The notes under the pieces: model-generated
Database searches by the model: none
Seen by the model: only the letters and a program-made list of their open reading frames with translations
Told to the model about the DNA's origin: nothing
Shown here: positions 47,066 through 55,907 of the stretch, piece after piece
How positions within the stretch are numbered: position 1 is the first letter of the stretch
Layout of the letters: each line of letters opens with the position of its first letter
Position numbers and translations under genes: made by a program
NCBI GenBank assembly: GCA_018675575.1
Contig: JABGXW010000113.1
Span: 1 to 59,301 of the forward strand
Direction: 5' to 3'
Source: Bacteriovoracaceae bacterium
GTDB taxonomy: Bacteria > Bdellovibrionota > Bacteriovoracia > Bacteriovoracales > Bacteriovoracaceae
DNA: 59,301 nt

Positions 47066-48400
47066 ATGATGCCTTCTTTTAAAATTATTCTCTGTGACAT
47101 ATTAAATCCTATTAATGATAAGAGATGTATCAAGGTAAGAAAAGGTGCCATAGTACTTAAAAAAATTAATAAAGATTCTACCAATGAATACAAGATTTTG
47201 GATTATGGTTCTGAAAAAAAGATGATCAACTCGTATGGTCATAAGAAGTCATGCGTTGTTAAAAATAGATCTGATCAACTCTGTCTTCCTGGATTTATTG
47301 ATACTCACTTTCACTGGGTTCAAGATGATGTAAGGTTAATGGCCAAAAAGTCTTTATTAACTTGGTTAGAGCGGTATACATGGCCATATGAGGCCAAATT
47401 CAAAAGCAAAAGATATAGCTTGAAAAGGTCAAAGCTATTCCATGATGAATTATTACAGGTAGGCACCTTAGGTGGTGCGGTCTATGGCTCTATTCATGGC
47501 CATACTGTTGATCATGCATTGAGCAATTTTATCGGAGATTATATCGTTGGCAATGTTTTGATGACTCAAAATTCCCCAGACTATCTGATACAGTCGACTT
47601 GCACTGCAAAAAAATTAATCAAAAACCTGGCCAATAAATATAAAGCTAAATATGCAGTGACTCCGCGATTTGCTCCCACGACATGTGCTGATGTCATGTT
47701 GTTCGGCGCAAAACAAGCAAAAAAAAATGGCTCTTTTATACAAACCCATTTAAGTGAAACAGAAAATGAAATTAATTATGTGCTCTCTTTGTTCAAAGAC
47801 ATAAAGGGATTTGAAAAAATAAAAACCTATACCGGAATCTATAAAAAATGTGGCCTATTAGGCAAACGAACTATTATGGGACATGGTATTCATCTTAGTG
47901 ATGAAGAGCTAGTCATGCTCTCTAAATCAAAAACTTCTATTGCACATTGTCCTTCATCAAATGCTCCAGTAAGCGAATTTGGTCTAGGTTCAGGTCTATT
48001 TTCCTTTAAACGAATTGAAAAGGCAAAGATACATTGGGCGCTTGCATCAGATATTGGAGGAGGACCATTTCTATCAATGTTTGATGTGATGAGATCTTTT
48101 GTAAATTCAAACAAAAAGGCAAAAATATCAAATGCTACATATACCAAGGCGTTATATAGAGCTACATTGGCCGGTGCAATTTCACTAAATAAAGAAAAGC
48201 AAATTGGAAATTTAGATAGAAATAAATGGGCCAACTTTATACTTGTTCCATCTCCTAAATATAAAAAGGGAGAGACTGCTGAGTCTATACTCAAATCTCT
48301 TTCGCAAGTATCATTAAAAAAAAGATCAAGATATCAAGATCTTGTGTTATCTACATGGTTTCGTGGAGAGGAAGTGTTTAATCGAAATGAACTATTTTAA
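47066..48400 (+). CDS. Guanine deaminase-like amidohydrolase
   Basis: A 444-residue metal-dependent amidohydrolase. The metal-binding HxH lies in GFIDTHFHWVQDD, followed by TLGGAVYGSIHGHTVD, AVTPRFAPTTCADV, FIQTHLSETENEI, GHGIHLSDEE and SDIGGGP, in the order and with the spacing of guanine deaminases (guanine to xanthine). Other purine or pyrimidine deaminases of the family cannot be excluded. The ATG is one base from the divergent nfeD start, so each promoter must lie in the other gene. The next small gene overlaps by 14 nt. Confidence 0.82.
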   Translation: MMPSFKIILCDILNPINDKRCIKVRKGAIVLKKINKDSTNEYKILDYGSEKKMINSYGHKKSCVVKNRSDQLCLPGFIDTHFHWVQDDVRLMAKKSLLTWLERYTWPYEAKFKSKRYSLKRSKLFHDELLQVGTLGGAVYGSIHGHTVDHALSNFIGDYIVGNVLMTQNSPDYLIQSTCTAKKLIKNLANKYKAKYAVTPRFAPTTCADVMLFGAKQAKKNGSFIQTHLSETENEINYVLSLFKDIKGFEKIKTYTGIYKKCGLLGKRTIMGHGIHLSDEELVMLSKSKTSIAHCPSSNAPVSEFGLGSGLFSFKRIEKAKIHWALASDIGGGPFLSMFDVMRSFVNSNKKAKISNATYTKALYRATLAGAISLNKEKQIGNLDRNKWANFILVPSPKYKKGETAESILKSLSQVSLKKRSRYQDLVLSTWFRGEEVFNRNELF

Positions 48401-48620
48401 TAAAATTATAATTTTATTATTAGCTGCATTTACACAAGCTTGCGCTCATAAGCCTTTTCCAAAACCTGATGAGAATGTTGCTGTTTTAAATTTAGTTAGA
48501 CAATCATATGTTAAAGGTTGTGTCGATGCTCATCATGTACATAAGAAAAAGAAAGTTTATTTTGACTGTCAAGAAATGTCTAAGCAATACGTTAGAGATA
48601 TTAGTGAGATAATCAAATAG
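48387..48620 (+). CDS. Small predicted lipoprotein
   Basis: A 77-residue product beginning MNYFNKIIILLLAAFTQAC, with a hydrophobic signal and a lipobox-like Thr-Gln-Ala-Cys (C19; Gln is unusual at -2). The mature part is basic, with two Cys and several His (CVDAHHVHKKKK). I preferred this ATG over a longer in-frame start lacking a signal. It overlaps the deaminase end, so it is probably cotranscribed. No function is recognised. Confidence 0.55.
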   Translation: MNYFNKIIILLLAAFTQACAHKPFPKPDENVAVLNLVRQSYVKGCVDAHHVHKKKKVYFDCQEMSKQYVRDISEIIK

Positions 48621-48664
48621 TTAAAACTATTCAAAATATATAAGTCCAATAACATCTTAAGTAT

Positions 48665-49441
48665 TTAATAAGAAAATGATAAAGAGATAGGGCAATGATC
48701 TGATCCTAATACATTTGGCAAGATGCCTGCTTTTGTTGTTTTTTTATTCATAACTTCAGGCACAAAAAAATAATCTATTCTCCAGCCGATATTACGTTCT
48801 CTGCATGTAGAACGATAGCTCCACCAAGTATAATGACCCTCTTGGTCTGGGTGGTGTTCTCTAAAAATATCAACATATCCTTTTGACTGAAGTTTATCTA
48901 TAAACTTTCTTTCAACTGGTAAAAAACCTGTTGATTCTTTATTTGTTTTTGGATTTTTGAGATCAATTGGGTGATGAGCAGTATTGAAATCTCCAGTTAA
49001 AATGACTGGCTTAGCGAATTCAGTTTCAAGTGATTTGGCGAGTTTTAAAATTGCATTTGAGTATTCTAATTTGTAAGGGACGCGACCATGATCGTGTTGA
49101 CCATTTGGGTAATATCCGCCTATGAGAATAAATTTATCAAAGTGAGCAATTAAAGTTCTACCCTCGGAATCAAACTTCTTTTTTCCTATGCCTATTTGAA
49201 CTTTAAGAGGTTTTATTTTTTTCTTTATGTATAAAGCAACACCAGAATATCCTTTTTTTTCTGCACAAGCGAAATAGCTAACATATCCTTTAGGATTTTT
49301 TAGCTCGTCATCAAGCTGTTCTGGCCATGCTTTTGTTTCCTGGACACATAAAATATCGGGTTTTTCACTGGCCAGCCACTTTAGAAAGCCTTTCTTAGCA
49401 CAGGCCCTTAATCCATTGACGTTCCAAGATATAATTTTCAT
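48665..49441 (-). CDS. xth: Exodeoxyribonuclease III
   Basis: A 258-residue AP endonuclease/3'-5' exonuclease. The start MKIISWNVNGLRA is the standard family N terminus, so the upstream 50-codon extension was rejected. Catalytic blocks are VQETKAW, GYYPNGQ, ILTGDFNTAHH, WWSYR with RNIGWRIDYFFV, and the final GSDHCPI. It acts in base-excision repair of abasic sites. It follows the Asn/Arg-rich gene by 16 nt on the same strand. Confidence 0.96.
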   Translation of the reverse strand: MKIISWNVNGLRACAKKGFLKWLASEKPDILCVQETKAWPEQLDDELKNPKGYVSYFACAEKKGYSGVALYIKKKIKPLKVQIGIGKKKFDSEGRTLIAHFDKFILIGGYYPNGQHDHGRVPYKLEYSNAILKLAKSLETEFAKPVILTGDFNTAHHPIDLKNPKTNKESTGFLPVERKFIDKLQSKGYVDIFREHHPDQEGHYTWWSYRSTCRERNIGWRIDYFFVPEVMNKKTTKAGILPNVLGSDHCPISLSFSY

Positions 49442-49457
49442 TTTTTGTCCGTTAGTA

Positions 49458-50105
49458 TTAAACGCCTTTGTAAGCATTGTAGTCATCCATGGATCCTGAA
49501 CTTTCTTCGCTATCTTGACTATAATCAGCTTCTTTTTGAGTAAGCAGGTAATGGGGGTCTGGAAATTGATTATTATAGGTGACTTCATCACCTAAAGGGC
49601 TAATTTCATGATTTGAAGTGTATGTTCGATCAAAATCTTGATTTTTAAAGCGAGTTCTAAAGATATCAACTTCCTCGGCCGTTAATGTGTCTTCAAACTT
49701 ATGGACTGTGGCCAAACATTTATCATAATTGTCTTTTAATTTTTTCTTCTGTCTAGGGTCTGCACGAAAAAAGAGCTCGAAATATTTCTTTCTTGCGTGA
49801 CCAAGAACCTCAATTAAGTGATCGAATTTTTTGTAAATTCTTTCATTTAAAGGAAGTGGTGGGCCTGCTCTTCTATTTCTTCTTTTTTTATTATTATTTA
49901 TAGACTTTGTCCTATTATTAGGACGGTTTTTAGGTCTATTATTTGAATTTTGTGCTTTTTGAGATTGATTCTTTTGTGCGAGACCTTGAGTATTGCTTTG
50001 AATCGAATCAGTCGATTTCTTCTTATTTCTATTATTTCTCTGACGTTTATTCTGTGCAGAGCTTTTTGGTCTGTCATTATTTGAATTTTGGGAATTATTA
50101 TTCAT
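49458..50105 (-). CDS. Protein with Asn/Arg/Lys-rich disordered N terminus, unknown
   Basis: A 215-residue protein. Residues 1-80 are almost wholly Asn, Gln, Ser, Lys and Arg, low-complexity and basic, as in RNA-binding or condensate-prone tails. A folded helical region (about 83-145) with LNERIYKKFDHLIEVLGHARKK follows, and the last third is acidic. No known motif. It precedes xth in the same operon, which gives no functional hint beyond nucleic acid association by charge. Confidence 0.7.
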   Translation of the reverse strand: MNNNSQNSNNDRPKSSAQNKRQRNNRNKKKSTDSIQSNTQGLAQKNQSQKAQNSNNRPKNRPNNRTKSINNNKKRRNRRAGPPLPLNERIYKKFDHLIEVLGHARKKYFELFFRADPRQKKKLKDNYDKCLATVHKFEDTLTAEEVDIFRTRFKNQDFDRTYTSNHEISPLGDEVTYNNQFPDPHYLLTQKEADYSQDSEESSGSMDDYNAYKGV

Positions 50106-50270
50106 GTCGTTTCAATATTTTCTATAGTATTAATAGAATGATTTTAAATTTCTAGAGTCTCTGTGTCAATATTCATAGAGTTGATAATTCGACACGGTAT
50201 GACTGGTCAAAGGCCAGAATCATGGTAATTTACAAATACTTAATATTTAAGAATTTTAGAGGAGAACTTC

Positions 50271-51260
50271 ATGAGTCAAAAACGAATAAAAGTAGCAGTC
50301 ACAGGTGCTGCAGGTCAAATTGGATATGCCTTATTATTCAGAATCGCATCGGGGCAAATGTTTGGGCCTGATACAGAAGTGGAACTTCAATTATTAGAAT
50401 TAGATCATGCAATGAATGCATTAAATGGTGTTGCCATGGAGCTAGATGATGGGGCTTATCCATTACTTAAAAATATTGTTTGTACCAGCGACTTAAATGT
50501 GGCCATGAAAGATGCAAGTTGGGCCATTTTAGTTGGCTCAGTTCCTAGAAAAGACGGAATGGAAAGAGCTGATTTATTAAAAATTAATGGTGGCATCTTT
50601 ACAGGTCAGGGAAAAGCAATAAATGACAACGCAGCAAAAGACGTTAAGGTATTCGTTGTTGGAAATCCCTGTAATACAAATGCCTTAATTTGTATGAATG
50701 CAGCTGTAGATATTCCAAACGACAGATTCTACGCAATGACCATGCTTGATGAGTTAAGGGCCACTACTCAATTGGCCAAAAAAGCTGGAGTAGATGCAAA
50801 TGAAGTAAAAAATGTCACAATTTGGGGAAATCATTCAGCAACTCAATATCCAGACTTTTCAAATGCGACAATATCAGGAAGGCCAACAACGGATTTAATT
50901 TCAGACAAAGATTGGTTGCAAACAGAATTTATTTCTACGGTACAAAAAAGAGGTGCTGCCATTATAAAGGCCCGTGGTCTTTCATCAGCTGCCTCCGCAG
51001 CAAATGCAATTGTCAGAGGAGTATATCACTTAACACATGATACTCCCGCTGGAGAAACCTACTCAATGTGTTTGTGCTCAAATGGACAATATGGAGTAGA
51101 TGAAGGACTCATTTTTTCATATCCATGTAAAACAGTAAATGGAGAGGTTAAAGTTGTCGAGAACATTACACATAATGATTTTGGAGCTGAAAAGTTTCAA
51201 ACAACACTTAAAGAACTTTGTACTGAAAGAGACACAGTAAAAGAATTAGGTCTAATCTAA
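50271..51260 (+). CDS. mdh: Malate dehydrogenase
   Basis: A 329-residue NAD-dependent malate dehydrogenase of the lactate/malate family (cytosolic-like group 2). The cofactor motif is [17 protein letters not shown], then [26 protein letters not shown], the catalytic region TMLDELRA and the histidine in [11 protein letters not shown]. It oxidises malate from fumarase to oxaloacetate in the TCA cycle. AGAGGAG lies 6 bases before the ATG. A terminator-like hairpin follows 9 bases after the stop. Confidence 0.97.
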   Translation: MSQKRIKVAVTGAAGQIGYALLFRIASGQMFGPDTEVELQLLELDHAMNALNGVAMELDDGAYPLLKNIVCTSDLNVAMKDASWAILVGSVPRKDGMERADLLKINGGIFTGQGKAINDNAAKDVKVFVVGNPCNTNALICMNAAVDIPNDRFYAMTMLDELRATTQLAKKAGVDANEVKNVTIWGNHSATQYPDFSNATISGRPTTDLISDKDWLQTEFISTVQKRGAAIIKARGLSSAASAANAIVRGVYHLTHDTPAGETYSMCLCSNGQYGVDEGLIFSYPCKTVNGEVKVVENITHNDFGAEKFQTTLKELCTERDTVKELGLI

Positions 51261-51269
51261 AAATAAAGA

Positions 51270-51299
51270 GGCCCCGGTGGAGAGAGATACCAGGGCCTT
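51270..51299 (+). terminator. Hairpin terminator after mdh
   Basis: Arms AGGCCCCGGT (51270-51279) and ACCAGGGCCT (51290-51299) form a GC-rich 10-bp stem with one mismatch and a 10-base loop. The following T content (TTCTATAAT) is weak, so the hairpin may act partly as an RNA-stabilising end. Confidence 0.65.
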
Positions 51300-51371
51300 C
51301 TATAATACTCATATCATTAATATTATTTGGCACGAGACACCAATGATATGAACAAATTTGAGTAATAAAAT

Positions 51372-51536
51372 TTAACGTCCATTTCTATCTACAAATCTTT
51401 CTGAAGCATAATCAGCTTTGTAGTTACTTGGAGTTGGTGCTTTAAATACAGATTTGTTGGTAGAATGTGTTGTACAGCCTTGGGCCAAGAAAAACATCCA
51501 TGTAAAAAGGATTGTAGGTAAAATTAGTTTTTTCAT
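51372..51536 (-). CDS. Small lipoprotein, 54 residues
   Basis: A short ORF with an excellent AAGGAGG ribosome-binding site six bases before ATG. The product starts MKKLILPTILFTWMFFLAQGC, a full signal with lipobox LAQGC (C21), then a Thr/Ser/Asn-rich mature peptide of 34 residues ending RFVDRNGR. No function is recognised. The signal, lipobox and ribosome-binding site together make it very likely a real gene despite its size. Confidence 0.75.
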   Translation of the reverse strand: MKKLILPTILFTWMFFLAQGCTTHSTNKSVFKAPTPSNYKADYASERFVDRNGR

Positions 51537-51673
51537 TATGACCTCCTTGTCATATTGATCAAAGGCTTCAAATAAGTGATAGACCTTTATAAATGTCTGA
51601 GTAAAAGACCTGTCCTTAGTCTTATTTTCTCATATTAATAATACTGCTAATACCGTGCCAAATTTTGCCTAGA

Positions 51674-51740
51674 AACTGTGGTCAAAAAGTCTTCGTTTTT
51701 TATTATTTTAGTTAGAAATGGTCTCTTTTTGACCATAGTT
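51674..51740. repeat. Long inverted repeat with TGGTCAAAAAG core
   Basis: Arms at 51674-51689 (AACTGTGGTCAAAAAG) and 51725-51740 (CTTTTTGACCATAGTT) match at 15 of 16 positions, with a 35-base spacer. The right part also forms a nested hairpin (ATGGTC 51718-51723 with GACCAT 51731-51736). It lies between the small lipoprotein and the cNMP-domain gene, both on the minus strand; no clear T tract follows. Confidence 0.6.
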
Positions 51741-51783
51741 GATATTCTGGCACCTTTTTAATGAGCGTTTTAGTCAGACAATA

Positions 51784-52278
51784 TTATTTTTTTTCTTTCT
51801 TTTTGGCCTTTAAAGGGGGGAGATGTTTACTCAGACAGTACTCTTCTAGAATATTATAATAATGAGTTTGCTCTTCAATAGATAGGGCGGCCATGGATTT
51901 AGCTTTTTGTTTACGTATCCCTTTAGAAGCGATGAGGTCATCAACTGATCTGATTCTTGTCGAAATATTTTTTGCGATTGTAGATAGCCATCTTGGCATT
52001 TGTCTTGTTAACTCAACATCAGGAATTCTAATTAATGTTGTATCTTCAAGACACAAAACATGGGCAGATCTAGGAAGTAAGTCAAAAAATGATAATTCAC
52101 CAATGTACTCATTTTGTTCTATATAAGCGAGAGGTGTTATTTGAGTTCCTTTATTAACAAGAACGAGTAGTTTACCTGAAACTACTATATAAAGATCAAA
52201 AATATTTTCTTCTGCGGCACAGACGACGTCATGTTTTTTATAATGAATAGTCAGTCCTCCTTGAACATCTGATGTCAT
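51784..52278 (-). CDS. Cyclic nucleotide-binding-domain protein without HTH
   Basis: A 164-residue protein: a CRP-type beta-roll (about 8-100) with the phosphate-binding cassette region YIGELSFFDLLPRSAHV, then a helical, very Lys-rich C terminus (KAKKKEKK). There is no helix-turn-helix, so it is not a CRP-like transcription factor. It may be a cyclic-nucleotide sensor acting by protein contact. It starts 16 nt after the SGNH-like gene, in the same operon. Ligand and partner are unknown. Confidence 0.75.
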   Translation of the reverse strand: MTSDVQGGLTIHYKKHDVVCAAEENIFDLYIVVSGKLLVLVNKGTQITPLAYIEQNEYIGELSFFDLLPRSAHVLCLEDTTLIRIPDVELTRQMPRWLSTIAKNISTRIRSVDDLIASKGIRKQKAKSMAALSIEEQTHYYNILEEYCLSKHLPPLKAKKKEKK

Positions 52279-52294
52279 AGTTAATCCTTACTCT

Positions 52295-53419
52295 TTAAAG
52301 TTGATATGCCTTCGTTATTTTTAGTTTAAGTATTTCCATTATTTGTTGATAATAGATATGCTGGGGATAGATATCATCTTGAAAGATTGTATCTCTTCCT
52401 AAATTAATATTAACTATTTCATTAAAGTCTACAAGATCAATATTATTTCTCTTTGCTTTAGATTTCATAATATTATTAAAGATAGTAGAGCCCCGCCATT
52501 TCATGCAGTCAAATGCTTCTGCTTTAATTAATGCTAATTTTGCTTCTTTATATTTGAGTAGGCTTAAAGATATTAATCCATATATAAATTGAGACTTTGC
52601 ATTCCCTAATGTTTTTAATGCCAAGGTTTTAGCTGGAGAATAAATTACTTTTAGTTTATTTTGCTTATAAGTTTTATATAAAGAATCTTGGAGTTGCTCA
52701 ATATCTTCACTGGTTGAGTTTTTACAAACTTCTTTTGGTTCAACTTCTAAATTGATTGGTGTAGTTAAAAAAATTAAGTTTGAATCTTTAGATCTAGTAT
52801 AGCGAATCAGGTCATTAACCTCATGTTCATAAATTTTATAGATAAGCTCCATTCTAAATTGTTTTTTTGAAGAACTATATATAGTTAGATCTTTTCTTGG
52901 GATCTGTGGTAGATATTGATGCTTGGGATTACTATAAATAAATTTTGATAGCTTTGGAATAGTCATAATTGCAGAAGAGATTTTATCATTTTGATAGAGT
53001 TTGAAATTTTTAAGAATTATATTTCTTTTTTTGACTTGAAATTTTTTTTCATAAAACTCTTCGCTAGCTCCATGATATATAATTATTGGAGGAAGTTTTT
53101 TTAAAGACTTTAACTTTGCTAGCGTTCTGTGAAGTCCTTCATGCTCATCAGACCAGTTAAAGATTTTCAATGGTTTTTGTAGACCTTTAGACAAGTTTGT
53201 AATGAGAGCTGGTAAGAATCTATTTAACGCCTTTCCCATCCTGTCTCCAACAATCAAGACATTAGTATTTTCAGCTTCCTTATAACCATCGACTTCAGAA
53301 AAGTTTAAAATATAAGGATAGGGGACAATTTGAGTGGGTGTTTCTTGGTATTTAAATATAGCAAATCCAACTCCGATAAGAATTATGGTTAAAATTAGTC
53401 GATTTAATAATTTTAGCAA
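52295..53419 (-). CDS. Membrane-anchored degenerate SGNH-like protein
   Basis: A 374-residue protein with one N-terminal membrane segment (about 7-23). The layout resembles SGNH hydrolases: a first block LIVGDRMGKALN where the usual GDS serine is Arg, a middle IIYHGASEEFY block, and a final DDIYPQHIYYQQIMEIL block where the usual DxxH histidine is Tyr. The catalytic residues thus appear lost, which suggests a non-enzymatic or altered role. The family call is by pattern only. It precedes the cNMP-domain gene. Confidence 0.5.
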   Translation of the reverse strand: MLKLLNRLILTIILIGVGFAIFKYQETPTQIVPYPYILNFSEVDGYKEAENTNVLIVGDRMGKALNRFLPALITNLSKGLQKPLKIFNWSDEHEGLHRTLAKLKSLKKLPPIIIYHGASEEFYEKKFQVKKRNIILKNFKLYQNDKISSAIMTIPKLSKFIYSNPKHQYLPQIPRKDLTIYSSSKKQFRMELIYKIYEHEVNDLIRYTRSKDSNLIFLTTPINLEVEPKEVCKNSTSEDIEQLQDSLYKTYKQNKLKVIYSPAKTLALKTLGNAKSQFIYGLISLSLLKYKEAKLALIKAEAFDCMKWRGSTIFNNIMKSKAKRNNIDLVDFNEIVNINLGRDTIFQDDIYPQHIYYQQIMEILKLKITKAYQL

Positions 53420-53532
53420 TTTAAGTCACTTTTTTTAAGAATTTTATACCCTTAAGCTTTATTCTATATGGAAAGTCTGTTAACTAAAAGAAACTTTAAA
53501 CATTTAGTCATTTAGAACTAAGTCTGGATGGA

Positions 53533-54750
53533 ATGATGCGTGGCGTACCCGAGATACTTGCTCCGGCAGGAAACTTAGAGAAATTGAAAGTAGCAGTGCT
53601 CTATGGCGCTGATGCCGTGTATTTAGGTGGCCAAAAATTTTCACTAAGATCAGCTGCTGATAATTTTACTGAAAATGAATTAAGAGAAGGGGTTCAGTTT
53701 GCTCATGCGAATGGGGCATTAGTCTATGTCGTTTTAAATGCATTTTTTCATGATAAAGATTTTTTGGAACTTCCAAGATTTATAGAATTACTAGATGAAC
53801 TAAGAGTTGATGCTGTTATAGTGTCAGACCTTGGCGTTATTGAAATGGTAAAAAAATATAGAATAGATAAATCTTCTATTGATATTCATCTCTCTACCCA
53901 AACGAGCTGTTTAAATGTTGAATCTGCAAAACTTTGGAAAAGGCAAGGGGTAACTCGAATTGTTCTAGGTAGAGAAGTATCAATCGAAGAAGCAAAGAAA
54001 ATTAAACATCAGGCAGAAATTGAAGTCGAAATGTTTATTCATGGCTCGATGTGTATGTCTTATTCTGGAAATTGTGTCATTTCTAATTATACTCAAGGTA
54101 GAGATAGTAATAGGGGAGGATGTGCGCATTCATGTCGGTTTGAATATGAAATGAATTTTTCAAATTTTAATAATATAAAAAATAGAAAGAATTTTTTTAT
54201 GAGTTCTAAAGATTTAAATGGAATCCGTCTGATGAAACAATTTATTGAGAATGGAATAAACTCAATAAAAGTAGAAGGTAGAATGAAAAGCCATCACTAT
54301 GCTGGTACAGTGACAAAAGTATATAAAGATGCATTAGACTACTATAAAAAGAATGGTGACTTTCTATCTGAAGATCTTAAAAGGTGGGATTTGGAGTTAC
54401 AAAAAGTAAGTCATAGAGAATATTCAGAAGCTAATTTAGTTGAAGTGGCAGGATCAGAAACAATTTATAATGAAAGAGAAAATGAAATAACTGATTATGT
54501 TGTTGCTGGAGTCGTTGTAGAAGTCGTGCCCGATAAATTCCTGCTTATTGAAGTTAAAAGTCACTTCTCACCAGGAGAAGTATTAGAACTGGTCCCTTTT
54601 GATGAAGAAACTCAATCCATAGAATGTTATTGGGTTAAAACCTTCGATAATATTCTTATTGAAAAAACAAATCCAGGAACATTAGTAAAGATACCTTACA
54701 ATCCATTTGCTAAAGAACTTAATTTAATAAGAAGAAAGTTAAACCAATGA
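53533..54750 (+). CDS. U32 family protein (TrhP/YegQ-like)
   Basis: A 405-residue U32 protein, historically called peptidases; several are now known to act in prephenate-dependent tRNA 5-hydroxyuridine formation or in anaerobic ubiquinone hydroxylation. It starts EILAPAGNLEKLKVAVLYGADAVYLGG. The signature EMFIHGSMCMSYSGNC and GRDSNRGGCAHSCRFEYE carries the four cysteines for an Fe-S cluster. An ATGATG start is used; the second ATG is equally possible. It overlaps the next gene by 4 nt (ATGA). Confidence 0.88.
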   Translation: MMRGVPEILAPAGNLEKLKVAVLYGADAVYLGGQKFSLRSAADNFTENELREGVQFAHANGALVYVVLNAFFHDKDFLELPRFIELLDELRVDAVIVSDLGVIEMVKKYRIDKSSIDIHLSTQTSCLNVESAKLWKRQGVTRIVLGREVSIEEAKKIKHQAEIEVEMFIHGSMCMSYSGNCVISNYTQGRDSNRGGCAHSCRFEYEMNFSNFNNIKNRKNFFMSSKDLNGIRLMKQFIENGINSIKVEGRMKSHHYAGTVTKVYKDALDYYKKNGDFLSEDLKRWDLELQKVSHREYSEANLVEVAGSETIYNERENEITDYVVAGVVVEVVPDKFLLIEVKSHFSPGEVLELVPFDEETQSIECYWVKTFDNILIEKTNPGTLVKIPYNPFAKELNLIRRKLNQ

Positions 54751-55907
54751 AAATAGCTTCGTACGTAAATTCAACAGAAGAGATAGATATTTGTAAGTCA
54801 AAAGGGATAGACGAAATTATACTTGCACCTTTGATTTTATCCCGATTTGGAAGATTAACTATGACCTATTTCATAGAGCTTTCAAAATATGCTAAACAAT
54901 TAGGCTTCAATATCTCCTGTGAATGGGACATTTTACTGACTGAAAATAGCTTTAAAGAATTATTAAGTAAAATTTCAACACAAGATTTTAAATATATAGA
55001 TGAAATAAGAGTACAAGATACGGGGGTTTTAAACTATATTTTAAAGCATTATACACAAAAGATTCAGTTTTTAGCTGAAACAAATAATCATAACCTTAAT
55101 TCCTTATTGGCGTTTGAGAAAATTATAGGACCTCGATTGAGTCGTATTATTTTATCTTTGGAACTTCCACTGGACAAATTACAAGAATTTTCAACAAAGC
55201 TCAATACTGCGACAGAAATTACTGTGTTTGGTAGAATTAACCTCTTTTACAGCCCGCGAAAACTAATAAGTCCATATTTAAATGGTAACGATGAAAATAA
55301 AACAATTGAAATTGAAGTTAATAGTGAAGAAAGTCCACATAAAGGTTTTCCGTTAATACAAAATAGACATGGTACTTTCATGCAAAACCCAAAAGATCAT
55401 TGTCTACTTGAAAATATTACAGATTTAGAAAGTGCTAAAGTTTCTTTCTTAAAACTAGATCTTAGGTTTGATGAGTCTTTTAAGAAATTAGATCTAATTT
55501 TGAAAATTTTAAAAAATAAAGATGTTGAAAATAACTTAAACAGGTTAAAAATTATGAATAAAAGACCTTTGATTAGAGGTTTTTTTAGAATAAATAAAAC
55601 GGATCATCAGTTTAAAAAGTTAAAAAATCTTAGGATTCAGCGTACAGATAAAAACTATATTGGAGAAGTACTAGATGTTAAAAAGGGACTTTATATAGGC
55701 CTTAGAGTTAAAGATAATGCAAGTGCAATTTTACTTGGGGGTTGGATAGAACTAAGAACACCAGAAGGAAAAGTTAAGAAACTACAAATAAAATCTCTTA
55801 AAAACTCGAGTAATGAAGATATTAACAATATATATATAAATCAAATCGTATATATTAACCATGTTAGCGGAATATCAATAAAAACAGCGATCTATTTTTC
55901 CCAATAA
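54747..55907 (+). CDS. Divergent U32-like protein lacking the Fe-S cysteines
   Basis: A 386-residue protein translationally coupled to the U32 gene. It retains TIM-barrel-like features of the family: EIDICKSKGIDEIILAPL near the start, LSRIILSLELPLDKL, and FGRINLFYSPRKLI, which corresponds to the U32 FGR-PL-YS-R region, but the cysteine cluster is absent. HGTFMQNPKDHCLLEN also fits the family. It may be a non-catalytic subunit, as UbiV pairs with UbiU, though UbiV itself keeps Fe-S cysteines. Its 3' end overlaps the convergent methyltransferase gene by 16 nt. Confidence 0.6.
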   Translation: MKIASYVNSTEEIDICKSKGIDEIILAPLILSRFGRLTMTYFIELSKYAKQLGFNISCEWDILLTENSFKELLSKISTQDFKYIDEIRVQDTGVLNYILKHYTQKIQFLAETNNHNLNSLLAFEKIIGPRLSRIILSLELPLDKLQEFSTKLNTATEITVFGRINLFYSPRKLISPYLNGNDENKTIEIEVNSEESPHKGFPLIQNRHGTFMQNPKDHCLLENITDLESAKVSFLKLDLRFDESFKKLDLILKILKNKDVENNLNRLKIMNKRPLIRGFFRINKTDHQFKKLKNLRIQRTDKNYIGEVLDVKKGLYIGLRVKDNASAILLGGWIELRTPEGKVKKLQIKSLKNSSNEDINNIYINQIVYINHVSGISIKTAIYFSQ

